Source: Streptomyces lincolnensis (GTDB lineage: Bacteria > Actinomycetota > Actinomycetes > Streptomycetales > Streptomycetaceae). Taken from it: 44,198 nucleotides of DNA. The notes beneath the pieces are model-generated. The model made no database searches, was not told where the DNA came from, and saw only the letters and a list, made by a program, of their open reading frames with translations. The stretch is taken from assembly GCF_021173675.1 (NCBI RefSeq), contig NZ_JAIHON010000030.1, positions 1 to 44,198 of the forward strand, written 5' to 3'. The position numbers were made by a program, and so were the translations under genes. This document shows positions 25,561-32,872 of the stretch, piece after piece (position 1 is the stretch's first letter; every line of letters begins with the position of its first letter).

Positions 25561-25911
25561 TCACCAGGCTTGAGACGGCCCGACCAGGTCGATCCGCTCG
25601 GCCGGGAACAGGTCGCTCACGTCAGACGACCGCCAGTCCAGGTCCACCGGGTGGGCGACCTCGGCGAAGGTCAGGGCGAGGTCGAACAGCGCCCGCTCCT
25701 GGGGGGGCAGGTCGTCCACCGGAAACTGGTTCAGATGGGCGACGATCGCGTCGATGCGCGGCAGCAAGGCGTCGTAGAAGGTCCGCAGCTCCGGCATGTC
25801 GGCGGCGGCCATCGCACGCATCCTGGACTGCTGGCCGGTCAGCCGCCACCGGTCCAGGAACGGCGCGAGGTCGGAGAATCCGCCGGGAAGCTCGTTGTGG
25901 AGTTCCATCAC
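25561..25911 (-). CDS. Small uncharacterised protein of the Rieske operon
   Basis: 116 aa (MMELHNELPGGFSDLAPFLDRW...). No signal peptide, membrane segment or catalytic motif is visible; it is predicted mostly helical and rich in Asp, Leu and Pro, with DDLPPQERALFDLALTFAEVAHPVDLDW in the middle written here in two pieces: DDLPPQERALFDLALTF and AEVAHPVDLDW. Its start overlaps the Rieske oxygenase stop (ATGATG over TGA), and its stop overlaps a possible GTG start of the monooxygenase, so it is tightly embedded. The position suggests an accessory, assembly or small-subunit role for the Rieske oxygenase, which lacks a normal beta subunit gene. I do not recognise the family. Confidence 0.65.
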   Translation of the reverse strand: MMELHNELPGGFSDLAPFLDRWRLTGQQSRMRAMAAADMPELRTFYDALLPRIDAIVAHLNQFPVDDLPPQERALFDLALTFAEVAHPVDLDWRSSDVSDLFPAERIDLVGPSQAW

Positions 25912-27119
25912 CGCGCTCCGATCAGCTCGTCGATGATGGCGTAGCGGTGCTGCAGGGCGAACTCCTGCAGGGAGAGGTTGATGCTGTCGATGGCGCCCGA
26001 CTCCAGGCCGCGCTGTACGTCCTCCATGGCCGACAGGTCCTCACGGGCGACGGTGTACTGCAACCCGCGCGTGTAGGCCTGGGCCAGCCGGTCTCCCGCA
26101 TGCCGGGCCGTGCGGGCATAGAGATCGAAGATCAACCGTGTGTTCTCCCGGTCGATGGGCCAGACGGTGACCACGCTGTACCAGTGCGGGCCGTTGAGGA
26201 TGGCGACGTTGGGGAAGTACTGGACAATGTCGAAGAACCACGGCTGACTGCGCGTCCGGTTCACCCCGGGCGGCAGCAGGCTGAAGTCGGTCTCCACCGC
26301 GGGCGTGAGCTTGCGGCCCTGCGCGAACAGGGCTCGTTCGGCAGGCGGCCCCAGGTACTCGGGATTGGCCGGGGTGACGACGCGGATGTGCCGGTCGTAG
26401 ACGTCGATAAGGGGCGTATGGCGCATCGGGTTGTCCTTGCCGGCCAGCTTGGGCTGGGTGCGCCGGTGCAGGAAGACTGTGTGATAGCCCTCCGAGAAGG
26501 AGTCCATCGCGATGTTCCAGTTGGCCCGGACGTCGGCGGAGAAGGTGCCGATCTTCTCCATCTCGGTGTAGTAGCCCTCGAATCCGTCGGCGAGTTCGCC
26601 CAGCCACTCGGTGAGCCCGACCCCGTCCTCGCCGCCGAAGTACATGAAGATCAGTCCCGCCCACACCTCGGTCCGTACCGGGACCAGCCCCGTCTTCGCC
26701 TTGTCCACGCTGAGGAACTGACCCTCGTCGGGAACCGACCGCAACGAGCCGTCGGCGCTGTAGGACCAGCCGTGCAACCAGCAGGTGTGCGAGCTTGAGG
26801 TGCCGGCGGCCCACCCGCACTCGGTGGGCACGACCTTCTTGCCGCGATGACGGCACACGTTGTGGAAGCCCCGGATCACCCCGTCCTTGCCGCGCTTGAC
26901 CAGCACAGAGGTTCGGAAGGTGGGGATATCCCGGACGAGGAAGCTTCCCGGCCTCGGCAGCTCGTTGGCGTTGCCGATCAGGAACCAGGACGGCCGGAAG
27001 ACCTTCTCCAGTACCGCGTCGTAGTAGCCCTGCGTCAGCTTGTCCCGGACCGTCACCACGTCACGGAGCCGCGGGGGCGGCGCAGCCCCGGGGACGGAGC
27101 TGACGACAACATCGGACAT
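25908..27119 (-). CDS. Rieske non-heme iron aromatic oxygenase, alpha subunit
   Basis: 403 aa. The Rieske [2Fe-2S] ligands are Cys89-x-His91 (VCRHRG) and Cys113-x2-His116 (CWLHGW). The bridging Asp and iron ligands appear in NWNIAMDSFSEGYHTVFLHR with Asp206, His213 and His218. Such enzymes hydroxylate aromatic rings or remove methyl groups, taking electrons from a ferredoxin/reductase. I chose ATG 27119 because GGGAG sits 5 nt upstream; the GTG at 27125 would abut it. No beta subunit, ferredoxin or reductase gene is adjacent; the PDR-type reductase at 35561 is the only candidate in this window. Second gene of the minus-strand aromatic operon, 123 bp after the extradiol dioxygenase. Confidence 0.92.
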   Translation of the reverse strand: MSDVVVSSVPGAAPPPRLRDVVTVRDKLTQGYYDAVLEKVFRPSWFLIGNANELPRPGSFLVRDIPTFRTSVLVKRGKDGVIRGFHNVCRHRGKKVVPTECGWAAGTSSSHTCWLHGWSYSADGSLRSVPDEGQFLSVDKAKTGLVPVRTEVWAGLIFMYFGGEDGVGLTEWLGELADGFEGYYTEMEKIGTFSADVRANWNIAMDSFSEGYHTVFLHRRTQPKLAGKDNPMRHTPLIDVYDRHIRVVTPANPEYLGPPAERALFAQGRKLTPAVETDFSLLPPGVNRTRSQPWFFDIVQYFPNVAILNGPHWYSVVTVWPIDRENTRLIFDLYARTARHAGDRLAQAYTRGLQYTVAREDLSAMEDVQRGLESGAIDSINLSLQEFALQHRYAIIDELIGAR

Positions 27120-27242
27120 GTTCACTCCCGTGAAATAGGATTCAAATCTCGCTTAACAGGACACTACTTATGAGGCGTCGGCCCTGGCGCCCTGGGCTTG
27201 CGGTCCCCGCCCTCGCGCGGCAACCACTGCCGACAGGTCGGG

Positions 27243-28166
27243 TCAAGCCGCCGCGGTCTCAGGCTGCGGCGGGTCGCCGGCCGGGCCGTGGTGTCCCCAG
27301 GCGCTGATGCGGTCGTAGGTCAGGACCTTCCAGGTGTCGTCCACCTCGGCCCCGCCGAACCCGAACTCCATGTGGAAGCCGGCCGGAGTGACGCTGTAGA
27401 AGCCGAAGGTCCGGTCATTGGCGTGCTTGCCCAGCTCCATGGCGATCGGTACCCCGGCAGCCCTCGCGCGGTCGTAGGCGAGACCGACGTTGTCCTGGGA
27501 GACGGTCTCGACCATGATGTGATTGAGGGTCTGCGGAAGCGTGACCGGCAACTCGATCAGGGCCAGCGAGTGGTGGCGGCGGTTGCAGTGGTAGAAGCTG
27601 CCCCGGACGACCATGCCGTGCTGCTCGACCACAAGGGTGTCGCTGAGGGTCAGGCCGAGGGCTTCGGTCGCGAACTTGTCGGCGGCATCGAGGCCTCCGT
27701 TCGCGGCGGACACGAAGTACACGACGTGCCCGAGTCCCTTGTTCTCGGTGACGAACCCGCCGGGCACCAGCTCCGACTCGAACGGGGTCTTCGCGTCGGC
27801 GAGGCCCCAGGCGAACTCCAGCACCGCTCCCCACGGCGCGCGGGTGCGGACGAGACCTCGCACCCGGCGGGACTCCCGCTCTTCGTCCGTGCCCTGGATC
27901 ACCTCCGCGCCGGAGGCCGTGAGCGTCTCCACCGCCTCGTCGAAGTCGGCCTCGCTGTGGGCCACGAATCCGGCGTATGCGGCGTCGTCGGCAGGGCCTT
28001 CGTGCACGATCAGCCGATGCGCCTTTCCGTCGAGGCGCCAGGTGGGGGCTCCCTCGGTGGTCGGCTCGCCCGACTTCAGGCCGAGGATCGAGCTGAGGTA
28101 ACGGCCGAGCCCGGCCGGGTCCTTGACCTCCACCCCGACGTATCCCAGTTCCAGCGACTTCTCCAT
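27243..28166 (-). CDS. Type I extradiol ring-cleavage dioxygenase (VOC superfamily)
   Basis: 307 aa, ATG 28166 with GGAGG at 6 nt. Two tandem VOC modules are visible. The C-terminal module carries the metal-binding triad expected for catechol extradiol dioxygenases: His147 (GLGHVVYFV), a His at 198-199 (RRHHSLALIEL) and Glu267 (GFHMEFGFG), plus HIMVE and YDRARAAGVPI. This is the layout of 2,3-dihydroxybiphenyl 1,2-dioxygenase-like enzymes that open a catechol next to its hydroxyls using Fe(II) and O2. It is the first gene of the operon and is read from a promoter at 28340-28368 whose spacer contains an operator repeat. Its product could pass to the FAH enzyme at the end of the operon. Confidence 0.88.
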   Translation of the reverse strand: MEKSLELGYVGVEVKDPAGLGRYLSSILGLKSGEPTTEGAPTWRLDGKAHRLIVHEGPADDAAYAGFVAHSEADFDEAVETLTASGAEVIQGTDEERESRRVRGLVRTRAPWGAVLEFAWGLADAKTPFESELVPGGFVTENKGLGHVVYFVSAANGGLDAADKFATEALGLTLSDTLVVEQHGMVVRGSFYHCNRRHHSLALIELPVTLPQTLNHIMVETVSQDNVGLAYDRARAAGVPIAMELGKHANDRTFGFYSVTPAGFHMEFGFGGAEVDDTWKVLTYDRISAWGHHGPAGDPPQPETAAA

Positions 28167-28239
28167 CGGTCCTCCTTGAAACCTCTCGGAGCCTCTCAAG
28201 TGATGTGGCGCCGCGCGTGAGCTTGTGAAGGAGCAAGCC

Positions 28240-28249
28240 CTGTATGCAG
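28240..28249 (+). promoter_or_regulatory. GntR operator candidate, site 1 (CTGTATGCAG)
   Basis: First copy of the 10-bp core CTGTATGCAG, extending to a 13-bp match TGTATGCAGATAT (28241-28253) that is the exact reverse complement of site 2. It lies between the predicted transcription start and the dioxygenase start codon, where a bound repressor could act as a roadblock. Confidence 0.6.
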
Positions 28250-28339
28250 ATATCTCTCCTCAGGATGCACCAGTGGGTCAATCGGGCAGCTAAATACTGC
28301 AATGTTCTGGTAGCGCGGCACGGCCCGCTGGCACCATCA

Positions 28340-28368
28340 GGTATATCTGCATACAGTTATGCCGTCAA
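28340..28368 (-). promoter_or_regulatory. Promoter of the aromatic operon
   Basis: On the minus strand, TTGACG (28368-28363) and TATACC (28345-28340) are separated by exactly 17 bp, a textbook housekeeping-sigma promoter. The spacer contains operator site 2 (28347-28356). The predicted transcript starts near 28333 and leads to the extradiol dioxygenase. Confidence 0.65.
28347..28356 (-). promoter_or_regulatory. GntR operator candidate, site 2 (CTGCATACAG)
   Basis: Second copy, inverted relative to site 1, located between the -35 and -10 boxes of the operon promoter. Binding there would exclude RNA polymerase. The shared 13 bp with site 1 (ATATCTGCATACA) makes chance unlikely. Confidence 0.65.
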
Positions 28369-28514
28369 CACTTCACCAAATGCTTATGCGTGAAGAATGT
28401 GGAGATGGCATGCCTAAGCACACAAAACGCGCAGGCGGGATATCTAGCACCCAGCAGGCCGCCTGGGGGTTCCACGCGACCGCCCGAAAGACTGCGAGCG
28501 CATCGCCGCGTAAC

Positions 28515-28524
28515 CTGCATACAG
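28515..28524 (-). promoter_or_regulatory. GntR operator candidate, site 3 (CTGCATACAG)
   Basis: Third exact copy of the 10-bp core, 100 bp upstream of the divergent GntR gene, suggesting autoregulation. A fourth, degenerate copy CTACATACAC lies at 28578-28587, next to a possible -10 TAAGCT (28574-28579). Confidence 0.55.
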
Positions 28525-28623
28525 ATTCTGGCTTCATCCCAGCAAGCGCACGAGAACTGCCCGCCTTCCGGGCTAAGCTACATACACAAGTGTGGAGACA
28601 GAGGTTGAGAAGAAGGTGGGATC

Positions 28624-29412
28624 ATGAGTCCGTCCGACGGTGGGTCGACGGCGGCGCCGGGCGTGGACGATGAACCCACTCAAGGCCACATCAACAACAC
28701 GGCACAGGCCTACGCGCAGGTGCGACGGGCCATCATGACGTCCGAGCTGCGTCCGGGCCAGATCATTTCGCAGGTCCGGCTGGCCGCACAGCTCAACATC
28801 AGCCGTACCCCACTGCGTGAGGCCCTCCGGCAGCTCCAGACCGAAGGGCTCCTCGAAGGGGACTTCAACCGGCGGGTCCGGGTCGCGCCCATGAGTATCG
28901 ACGACCTGGAGCAGATCGCGGCAATGCGGATCACCTTGGAGTCTCTCGGCGTACGGTCCAGTGTTCCCCGCCTCACCCACGCGGACCTCGCGCGCGCGGA
29001 GGCGGCCTGCCAGGCCATGGACGAGTGCTACGCTGCCCGTTTCAGCGAGGGCCGGAACTTCCGCGACCCCCACCGCGTCTTCCACACCACGCTCTTCGGC
29101 CAGGTCGGATCCCGGATGCGCGCGCAGTTGGAGGATCTGTGGGACCACGCCGAGCGCTACCGGACCTTCTACTTCGAAACCGCCCCGAGCGTGGACACGA
29201 TCGCCCACATCGGCCATGACGAGCATGCCGCCATCCTCGCCGCCGCTCAGCGCCGAGATGGGCAGGAGTGCGGCATCCTCATCGCCCGGCACCTCGCGCG
29301 GACGGCGCTGACCAGCCTCGCCAGAATCGACGCCGCTCATGATCCGTGGCTCGTCCGTGATGCCGTCCGCCTCGCCACCAGCGGCACGGCCACGAGTACG
29401 AAGGCGAACTGA
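28624..29412 (+). CDS. GntR-family transcriptional regulator, FCD subfamily
   Basis: 262 aa, ATG 28624 with AAGGTGG upstream. The N-terminal winged helix reads YAQVRRAIMTSELRPGQII, then LNISRTPLREALRQLQTEGL, the GntR signature with the recognition helix SRTPLREAL. The C-terminal FCD domain has the usual metal-ligand positions in DPHRVFHTTL, GHDEHAAIL and ARHLARTAL, so it probably binds a carboxylate ligand through a metal ion. It is divergent to the aromatic operon and is surrounded by three copies of CTGCATACAG. I infer that it represses the operon and itself until a pathway intermediate binds. Confidence 0.92.
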   Translation: MSPSDGGSTAAPGVDDEPTQGHINNTAQAYAQVRRAIMTSELRPGQIISQVRLAAQLNISRTPLREALRQLQTEGLLEGDFNRRVRVAPMSIDDLEQIAAMRITLESLGVRSSVPRLTHADLARAEAACQAMDECYAARFSEGRNFRDPHRVFHTTLFGQVGSRMRAQLEDLWDHAERYRTFYFETAPSVDTIAHIGHDEHAAILAAAQRRDGQECGILIARHLARTALTSLARIDAAHDPWLVRDAVRLATSGTATSTKAN

Positions 29413-29622
29413 GCGCCCTTAAGGTCAGCCGCAGTTCGGCGCGGCGCCGGTCTCCGTGTCCCCTCGCCCGTGATCTGCGTCTTCAAGGCGCCGACCACGC
29501 CGCGGGGCGGCCTCGATCCCAGGCATCTCCGTCTGCTGCACCGAACCTGAGCCTGATCTTCCGCGTATGCGGCGCGCACCGCTCAGTGTGCGCCACCCCG
29601 ATACGAGCCAGGAGGCCCGGCC

Positions 29623-30649
29623 ATGCGCCTGGCGAACTACGACAATGGCTCTGTCCCGCGTGCCGCACTGCAAGTCGGCATAGGCACCGACCTGATCGAC
29701 CTCGAGCGGGCAGCACTGTTGTACGGACGTGACGCGGCCTTCGCAGCGACACTGCGCGACGTGCACACGGCCCTGCGCGAGGGGCTTGCCCTCAAGCCGG
29801 TCGCCGAGAACGCCGTGGACCGGATCGAGCAGTTGAGGGAGTTCGGAACCCTGCACGCGCCGAACTCCGTAAGGCTGCCGGCGCCGGTTCCGGTCCCGCA
29901 GAAGTTCATCTGCCTGGGCCTCAACTACCACGACCATGCGGCCGAGGTGGGCGCTCCGATCCTCAAGGAGCCAATATTCTTCGCGAAGTTCGCCAACTCC
30001 CTGATCGGGCACCGCGAGACTGTGGTGCCGCCAAGGATCGCGACCTCGCTGGACTACGAGGCCGGGCCGGCCGTCGTCATCGGCCGGCCCCAGGCCTGGC
30101 GTCCCCGTGGAGCAGGCCCTGGACCACGTGGTCGGCGTCATGGTGCTGAACGACGTCACCGCCCGCGACCTCCGGTTCGCCAACCCCTTCGACACCCAGC
30201 AGCTCGCCATCCGGACCCGAGTCAACGGCGAGACGGTCCAGGGCTCCAGCACCAGTTCCATGATCTTCTCGGTGGCCGGGACCGTGTCGTTCCTCTCGCG
30301 GACCATGACCCTGGAGACCGGCGGCATCATCGCCACCGGCACCCCCGCCCGTGTCGGCGTCGCCCGCAAACAACAGCGGTTCCTCCAGACTGGGGACGTC
30401 ATGGAAATCGACATCGAAGGTGTCGGAGTGCTGGCGAACCTCATCGGCGAGCCCGTCCAGCCCGTCGCGACCATCAGCCCGCGGTTTCAGGAGAGGCCAG
30501 CGCCCCCGGTCGCCGCGCCGATACCGAGGTCGACAACGTCCGGGGGTGGGCACCGGTTCGGCGTCTGGAAACACCACAACGACGTGGAGTCACGACGACA
30601 CCTTCAACGGGCATTGCTTACAACGGAAGTGAGATCGAGTACGACGTAG
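29623..30649 (+). pseudogene. FAH-family gene broken by frameshift and internal deletion
   Basis: Start ATG 29623 has AGGAGG 8 nt upstream. The first frame encodes the FAH pattern FICLGLNYHDHAAEVGAP, FFAKFANSLIGH and SLDYEAGPAVVIGRP, then loses it near 30095. The pattern resumes in another frame from about 30107: EQALDHVVGVMVLNDVTARDL, RTRVNGETVQGSST, IIATGTPARVGVA, GDVMEIDIEGVGVL. Reading GVPVEQALDHV across the junction requires removal of one base around 30090-30105. In addition the usual segment with GKS-x-D-T-F and GP between ARDLRF and the RTRVNGE strand (about 35 residues) is missing. Recognisable homology ends near 30460. Intact, it would parallel the FAH enzyme at 22912. Confidence 0.75.
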
Positions 30650-32223
30650 CCATCGTGGGCTTCGGCCCCGTCGGCCAGCTGCTGAGTGCTCTCCTGGGAC
30701 GTGCGGGCCATCGTGTGGTGGTCTTTGAACAGCATCAGGAAATCTACAGTCCGCCCAGGGCGGTGCGCTTCGACGGCGAGGCCATGCGGACCTTCCAGTG
30801 GCTCGGCATCGTCGGGGAGGTCGAGCACGAGATTCTCCGAGTCGCACACGCGCAAATGTGGGGTACGGACGGGAAGCCCGTGATCGATCTCGCGGGCGTT
30901 CCCGGCGACGGTGGTGGGCACCAGTCCGGCTGGGCCAGGTCCTACGCCTTCTACCAGCCCGTCCTGGACGGCGCCCTCGACCGTGCGGCCCGGGCCGCGG
31001 CCTCCGTGACCGTGGAACGCGGATGGGCCGCCGAGGCACTGGTGCTGCACGACGGGTGGGCCGAGCTCGTGGTGCGCCGCCGACCGGGCGAGGGCAAGGC
31101 CCCCGACCCCGCTGATCAGCCCAGGTCGGTCTCCGCGCGCTATGTCGTGGGAACCGACGGCGCCAACTTCTTCGTCCGGCGGACCTGTGGGATCGAACGC
31201 GTCGACCTCGGCTTCTCCGAGAGGTGGATCGTCGCCGACGTGCGTCCGCACGACATGTCGGAGTTCGAGCAGCTGCAGATGGTCCAGTACTGCGACTGCA
31301 CCCGTCCCACGACCATCGCACCCAACGGGTGCACCCACCGGCGCTGGGAGTTCGTGCTCCTGGAAGACGAGCGTGCCGAGGACTTCGTCGGCAACGAGGA
31401 CCGGATCTGGGAGCTTCTCGCTCCGCACTGTCGCCGGGACCAGGGCATTCTGATCTGGCACACCGCCTACGCGTTCCGCTTGCTGCTCGCCGCTACCATG
31501 CGCGAGGGACGAGTACTGCTGGCCGGTGACGCGGCACACCAGATGCCCCCGTTCATCGGCGAAGGCAGGTGCAGCGGTCTGCGGGACGCGGCGAACCTCT
31601 CCTGGAAGCTCGAGGTCGTCCTGCGTGGCCGTGCGTCCGACGCGCTGCTGGACACCTACCACTCCGAGTGTTTCACCCAGAACATGGCCGTCGTCGAGTC
31701 GGCCATGGCGATGGCGATGGCGATGGCGATGGGCAGGGTGTGCTGTCTGCTCGACCCGGGGGCGGCCGCGGCACGCGACGCCGCGATGCGTTCGGGCCGG
31801 GCGCCGTCGTTGCCGCGGATGCCGGGTATCGGAGCAGGCCTCTGCCACAGCTCCGACGACGCCCGACTCGCGGGCTCTCCGGCGGTGCAGGCCCGTCTCG
31901 ACGGGCCGTGGGGAACGGCTTTGGCGGACGAGGCCCTGGGGACGGGCTTCGGTGTGCTGACAACAGTGGGTGACCCGGAGGCGATCCTGCCGACAGATCA
32001 GCTGGCCTTTCCGAAGTGGATCGGCGGGTACGCGGTGCCTCTCGACGGGGCTGTGCCGGGAGCGCGCCGGGACTCGGACGGACGGCTTGCCGCCTGGCTC
32101 GCCGGCGCCGAGGCCGTGGCCACCCGACCGCACGGCTACACCTTCGGCAGCGTCCCGACGGTCGATCAACTGCCGTCACTGGTCGCGGAACTCCAGGGGG
32201 CAGAGGATTGGACGAGACAGTGA
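30613..32223 (+). CDS. FAD-dependent aromatic monooxygenase (MhpA-like), start codon unclear
   Basis: About 530 aa. The FAD motif is YDVAIVGFGPVGQLLSALLG, then VVFEQH and PRAVRFDGEAMR; the DG motif is VVGTDGANFFVRR; the late FAD motif is RVLLAGDAAHQMPPFIGEG. This is closest in pattern to 3-(3-hydroxyphenyl)propionate hydroxylases. No in-frame ATG, GTG or TTG lies within about 190 bp before the FAD motif; only ATT 30613, ATC codons or a CTG further up are available, and the given start is a guess. The frame is also continuous with the broken FAH gene. Either a deletion removed the start or translation is non-canonical. Its stop overlaps the GTG of the next gene. An ATGGCG hexamer is repeated at 31705-31728. 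Confidence 0.7.
   Translation: MAYNGSEIEYDVAIVGFGPVGQLLSALLGRAGHRVVVFEQHQEIYSPPRAVRFDGEAMRTFQWLGIVGEVEHEILRVAHAQMWGTDGKPVIDLAGVPGDGGGHQSGWARSYAFYQPVLDGALDRAARAAASVTVERGWAAEALVLHDGWAELVVRRRPGEGKAPDPADQPRSVSARYVVGTDGANFFVRRTCGIERVDLGFSERWIVADVRPHDMSEFEQLQMVQYCDCTRPTTIAPNGCTHRRWEFVLLEDERAEDFVGNEDRIWELLAPHCRRDQGILIWHTAYAFRLLLAATMREGRVLLAGDAAHQMPPFIGEGRCSGLRDAANLSWKLEVVLRGRASDALLDTYHSECFTQNMAVVESAMAMAMAMAMGRVCCLLDPGAAAARDAAMRSGRAPSLPRMPGIGAGLCHSSDDARLAGSPAVQARLDGPWGTALADEALGTGFGVLTTVGDPEAILPTDQLAFPKWIGGYAVPLDGAVPGARRDSDGRLAAWLAGAEAVATRPHGYTFGSVPTVDQLPSLVAELQGAEDWTRQ
31705..31734 (+). repeat. ATGGCG hexanucleotide tandem repeat inside the monooxygenase gene
   Basis: Four perfect ATGGCG copies (31705-31728) and a fifth degenerate copy (ATGGGC) encode Met-Ala repeats (MAMAMAMAMG). 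Unit changes would keep the reading frame, so it could vary protein length but not phase-switch the gene. Confidence 0.7.
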
Positions 32224-32615
32224 ATGACGAATTGGATCATCTGGTCGGTACCTGGACCCTCGCGGGAGTCACCGAGTACAGCAGCGAGGGAACATCCAGA
32301 GAGCCGTACGGACAGCAGCCCAACGGGCAGTTGATCTACACCGCGGAAGGCTTCATGGCGGTCGTCATTCTGGCCGGCGGCGATGCCCCCGCGGTGAACT
32401 ACGCTGGCGAGGTGAGCACCGACGGCATCGTCGTGTGTCATCACGTAAGAGTCGGCGCCCCGCCCTTCACCGGGGATCAGGTTCGCTTCGTGCGCTTTGA
32501 CGGAAGTGATCGACTCGTGCTGGCCAGCGATCAGCCAGGCCGACCCCGTATCGAGCTCAGGTGGGTGCGGTCGCGAGCAGGGCGGCTGACAAGGGCTGTG
32601 GCGCAATCGAGATGA
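32220..32615 (+). CDS. Lipocalin-like domain protein
   Basis: 131 aa from GTG 32220, which overlaps the monooxygenase TGA (GTGA). The opening LDHLVGTWTLAGVTEYSSEG, then PNGQLIYTAEGFMAVVILAGG and, later, VRFDGSDRLVLASDQPG match the lipocalin-like (Lipocalin_5) fold: a small beta barrel often encoded beside aromatic monooxygenases. It probably binds a hydrophobic small molecule or acts as an isomerase/cyclase-like helper; no catalytic residue can be named. No signal peptide, so it is cytoplasmic. Coupled to the monooxygenase and to a very short following frame. Confidence 0.65.
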   Translation: MNDELDHLVGTWTLAGVTEYSSEGTSREPYGQQPNGQLIYTAEGFMAVVILAGGDAPAVNYAGEVSTDGIVVCHHVRVGAPPFTGDQVRFVRFDGSDRLVLASDQPGRPRIELRWVRSRAGRLTRAVAQSR

Positions 32616-32677
32616 CCTCTCGCCTCACCGAACCTGTGCTCCTGGGCCTGGCAGTCCTCGCCGTCGCAGCCGCGTGA
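32612..32677 (+). CDS. 21-residue hydrophobic peptide or truncated gene start
   Basis: ATG 32612 overlaps the lipocalin-like stop (ATGA) and encodes MTSRLTEPVLLGLAVLAVAAA before TGA at 32675-32677. The composition is that of a first transmembrane helix or signal anchor. Since a decayed gene follows, I think it is the N-terminal stub of a lost membrane protein gene, though a coupled small membrane peptide is possible. Confidence 0.3.
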   Translation: MTSRLTEPVLLGLAVLAVAAA

Positions 32678-32872
32678 AACCCTGACAGCCCTGCCCTGGC
32701 CAAGCGTGGCCCTGTGAACGAGACGACCGACCCAGTTCGTGGACATGCCGACCGGCGCCTGACGCGAGTCCGTCCAGGAAGTGTTTCGATCGGCAGCAGG
32801 GACCGCCTCACCAGCCGGGTCCGTTCCGCCGACCGCGGGGGGTTCCTCATGCGGATCGTCAACCCGCAGGGA

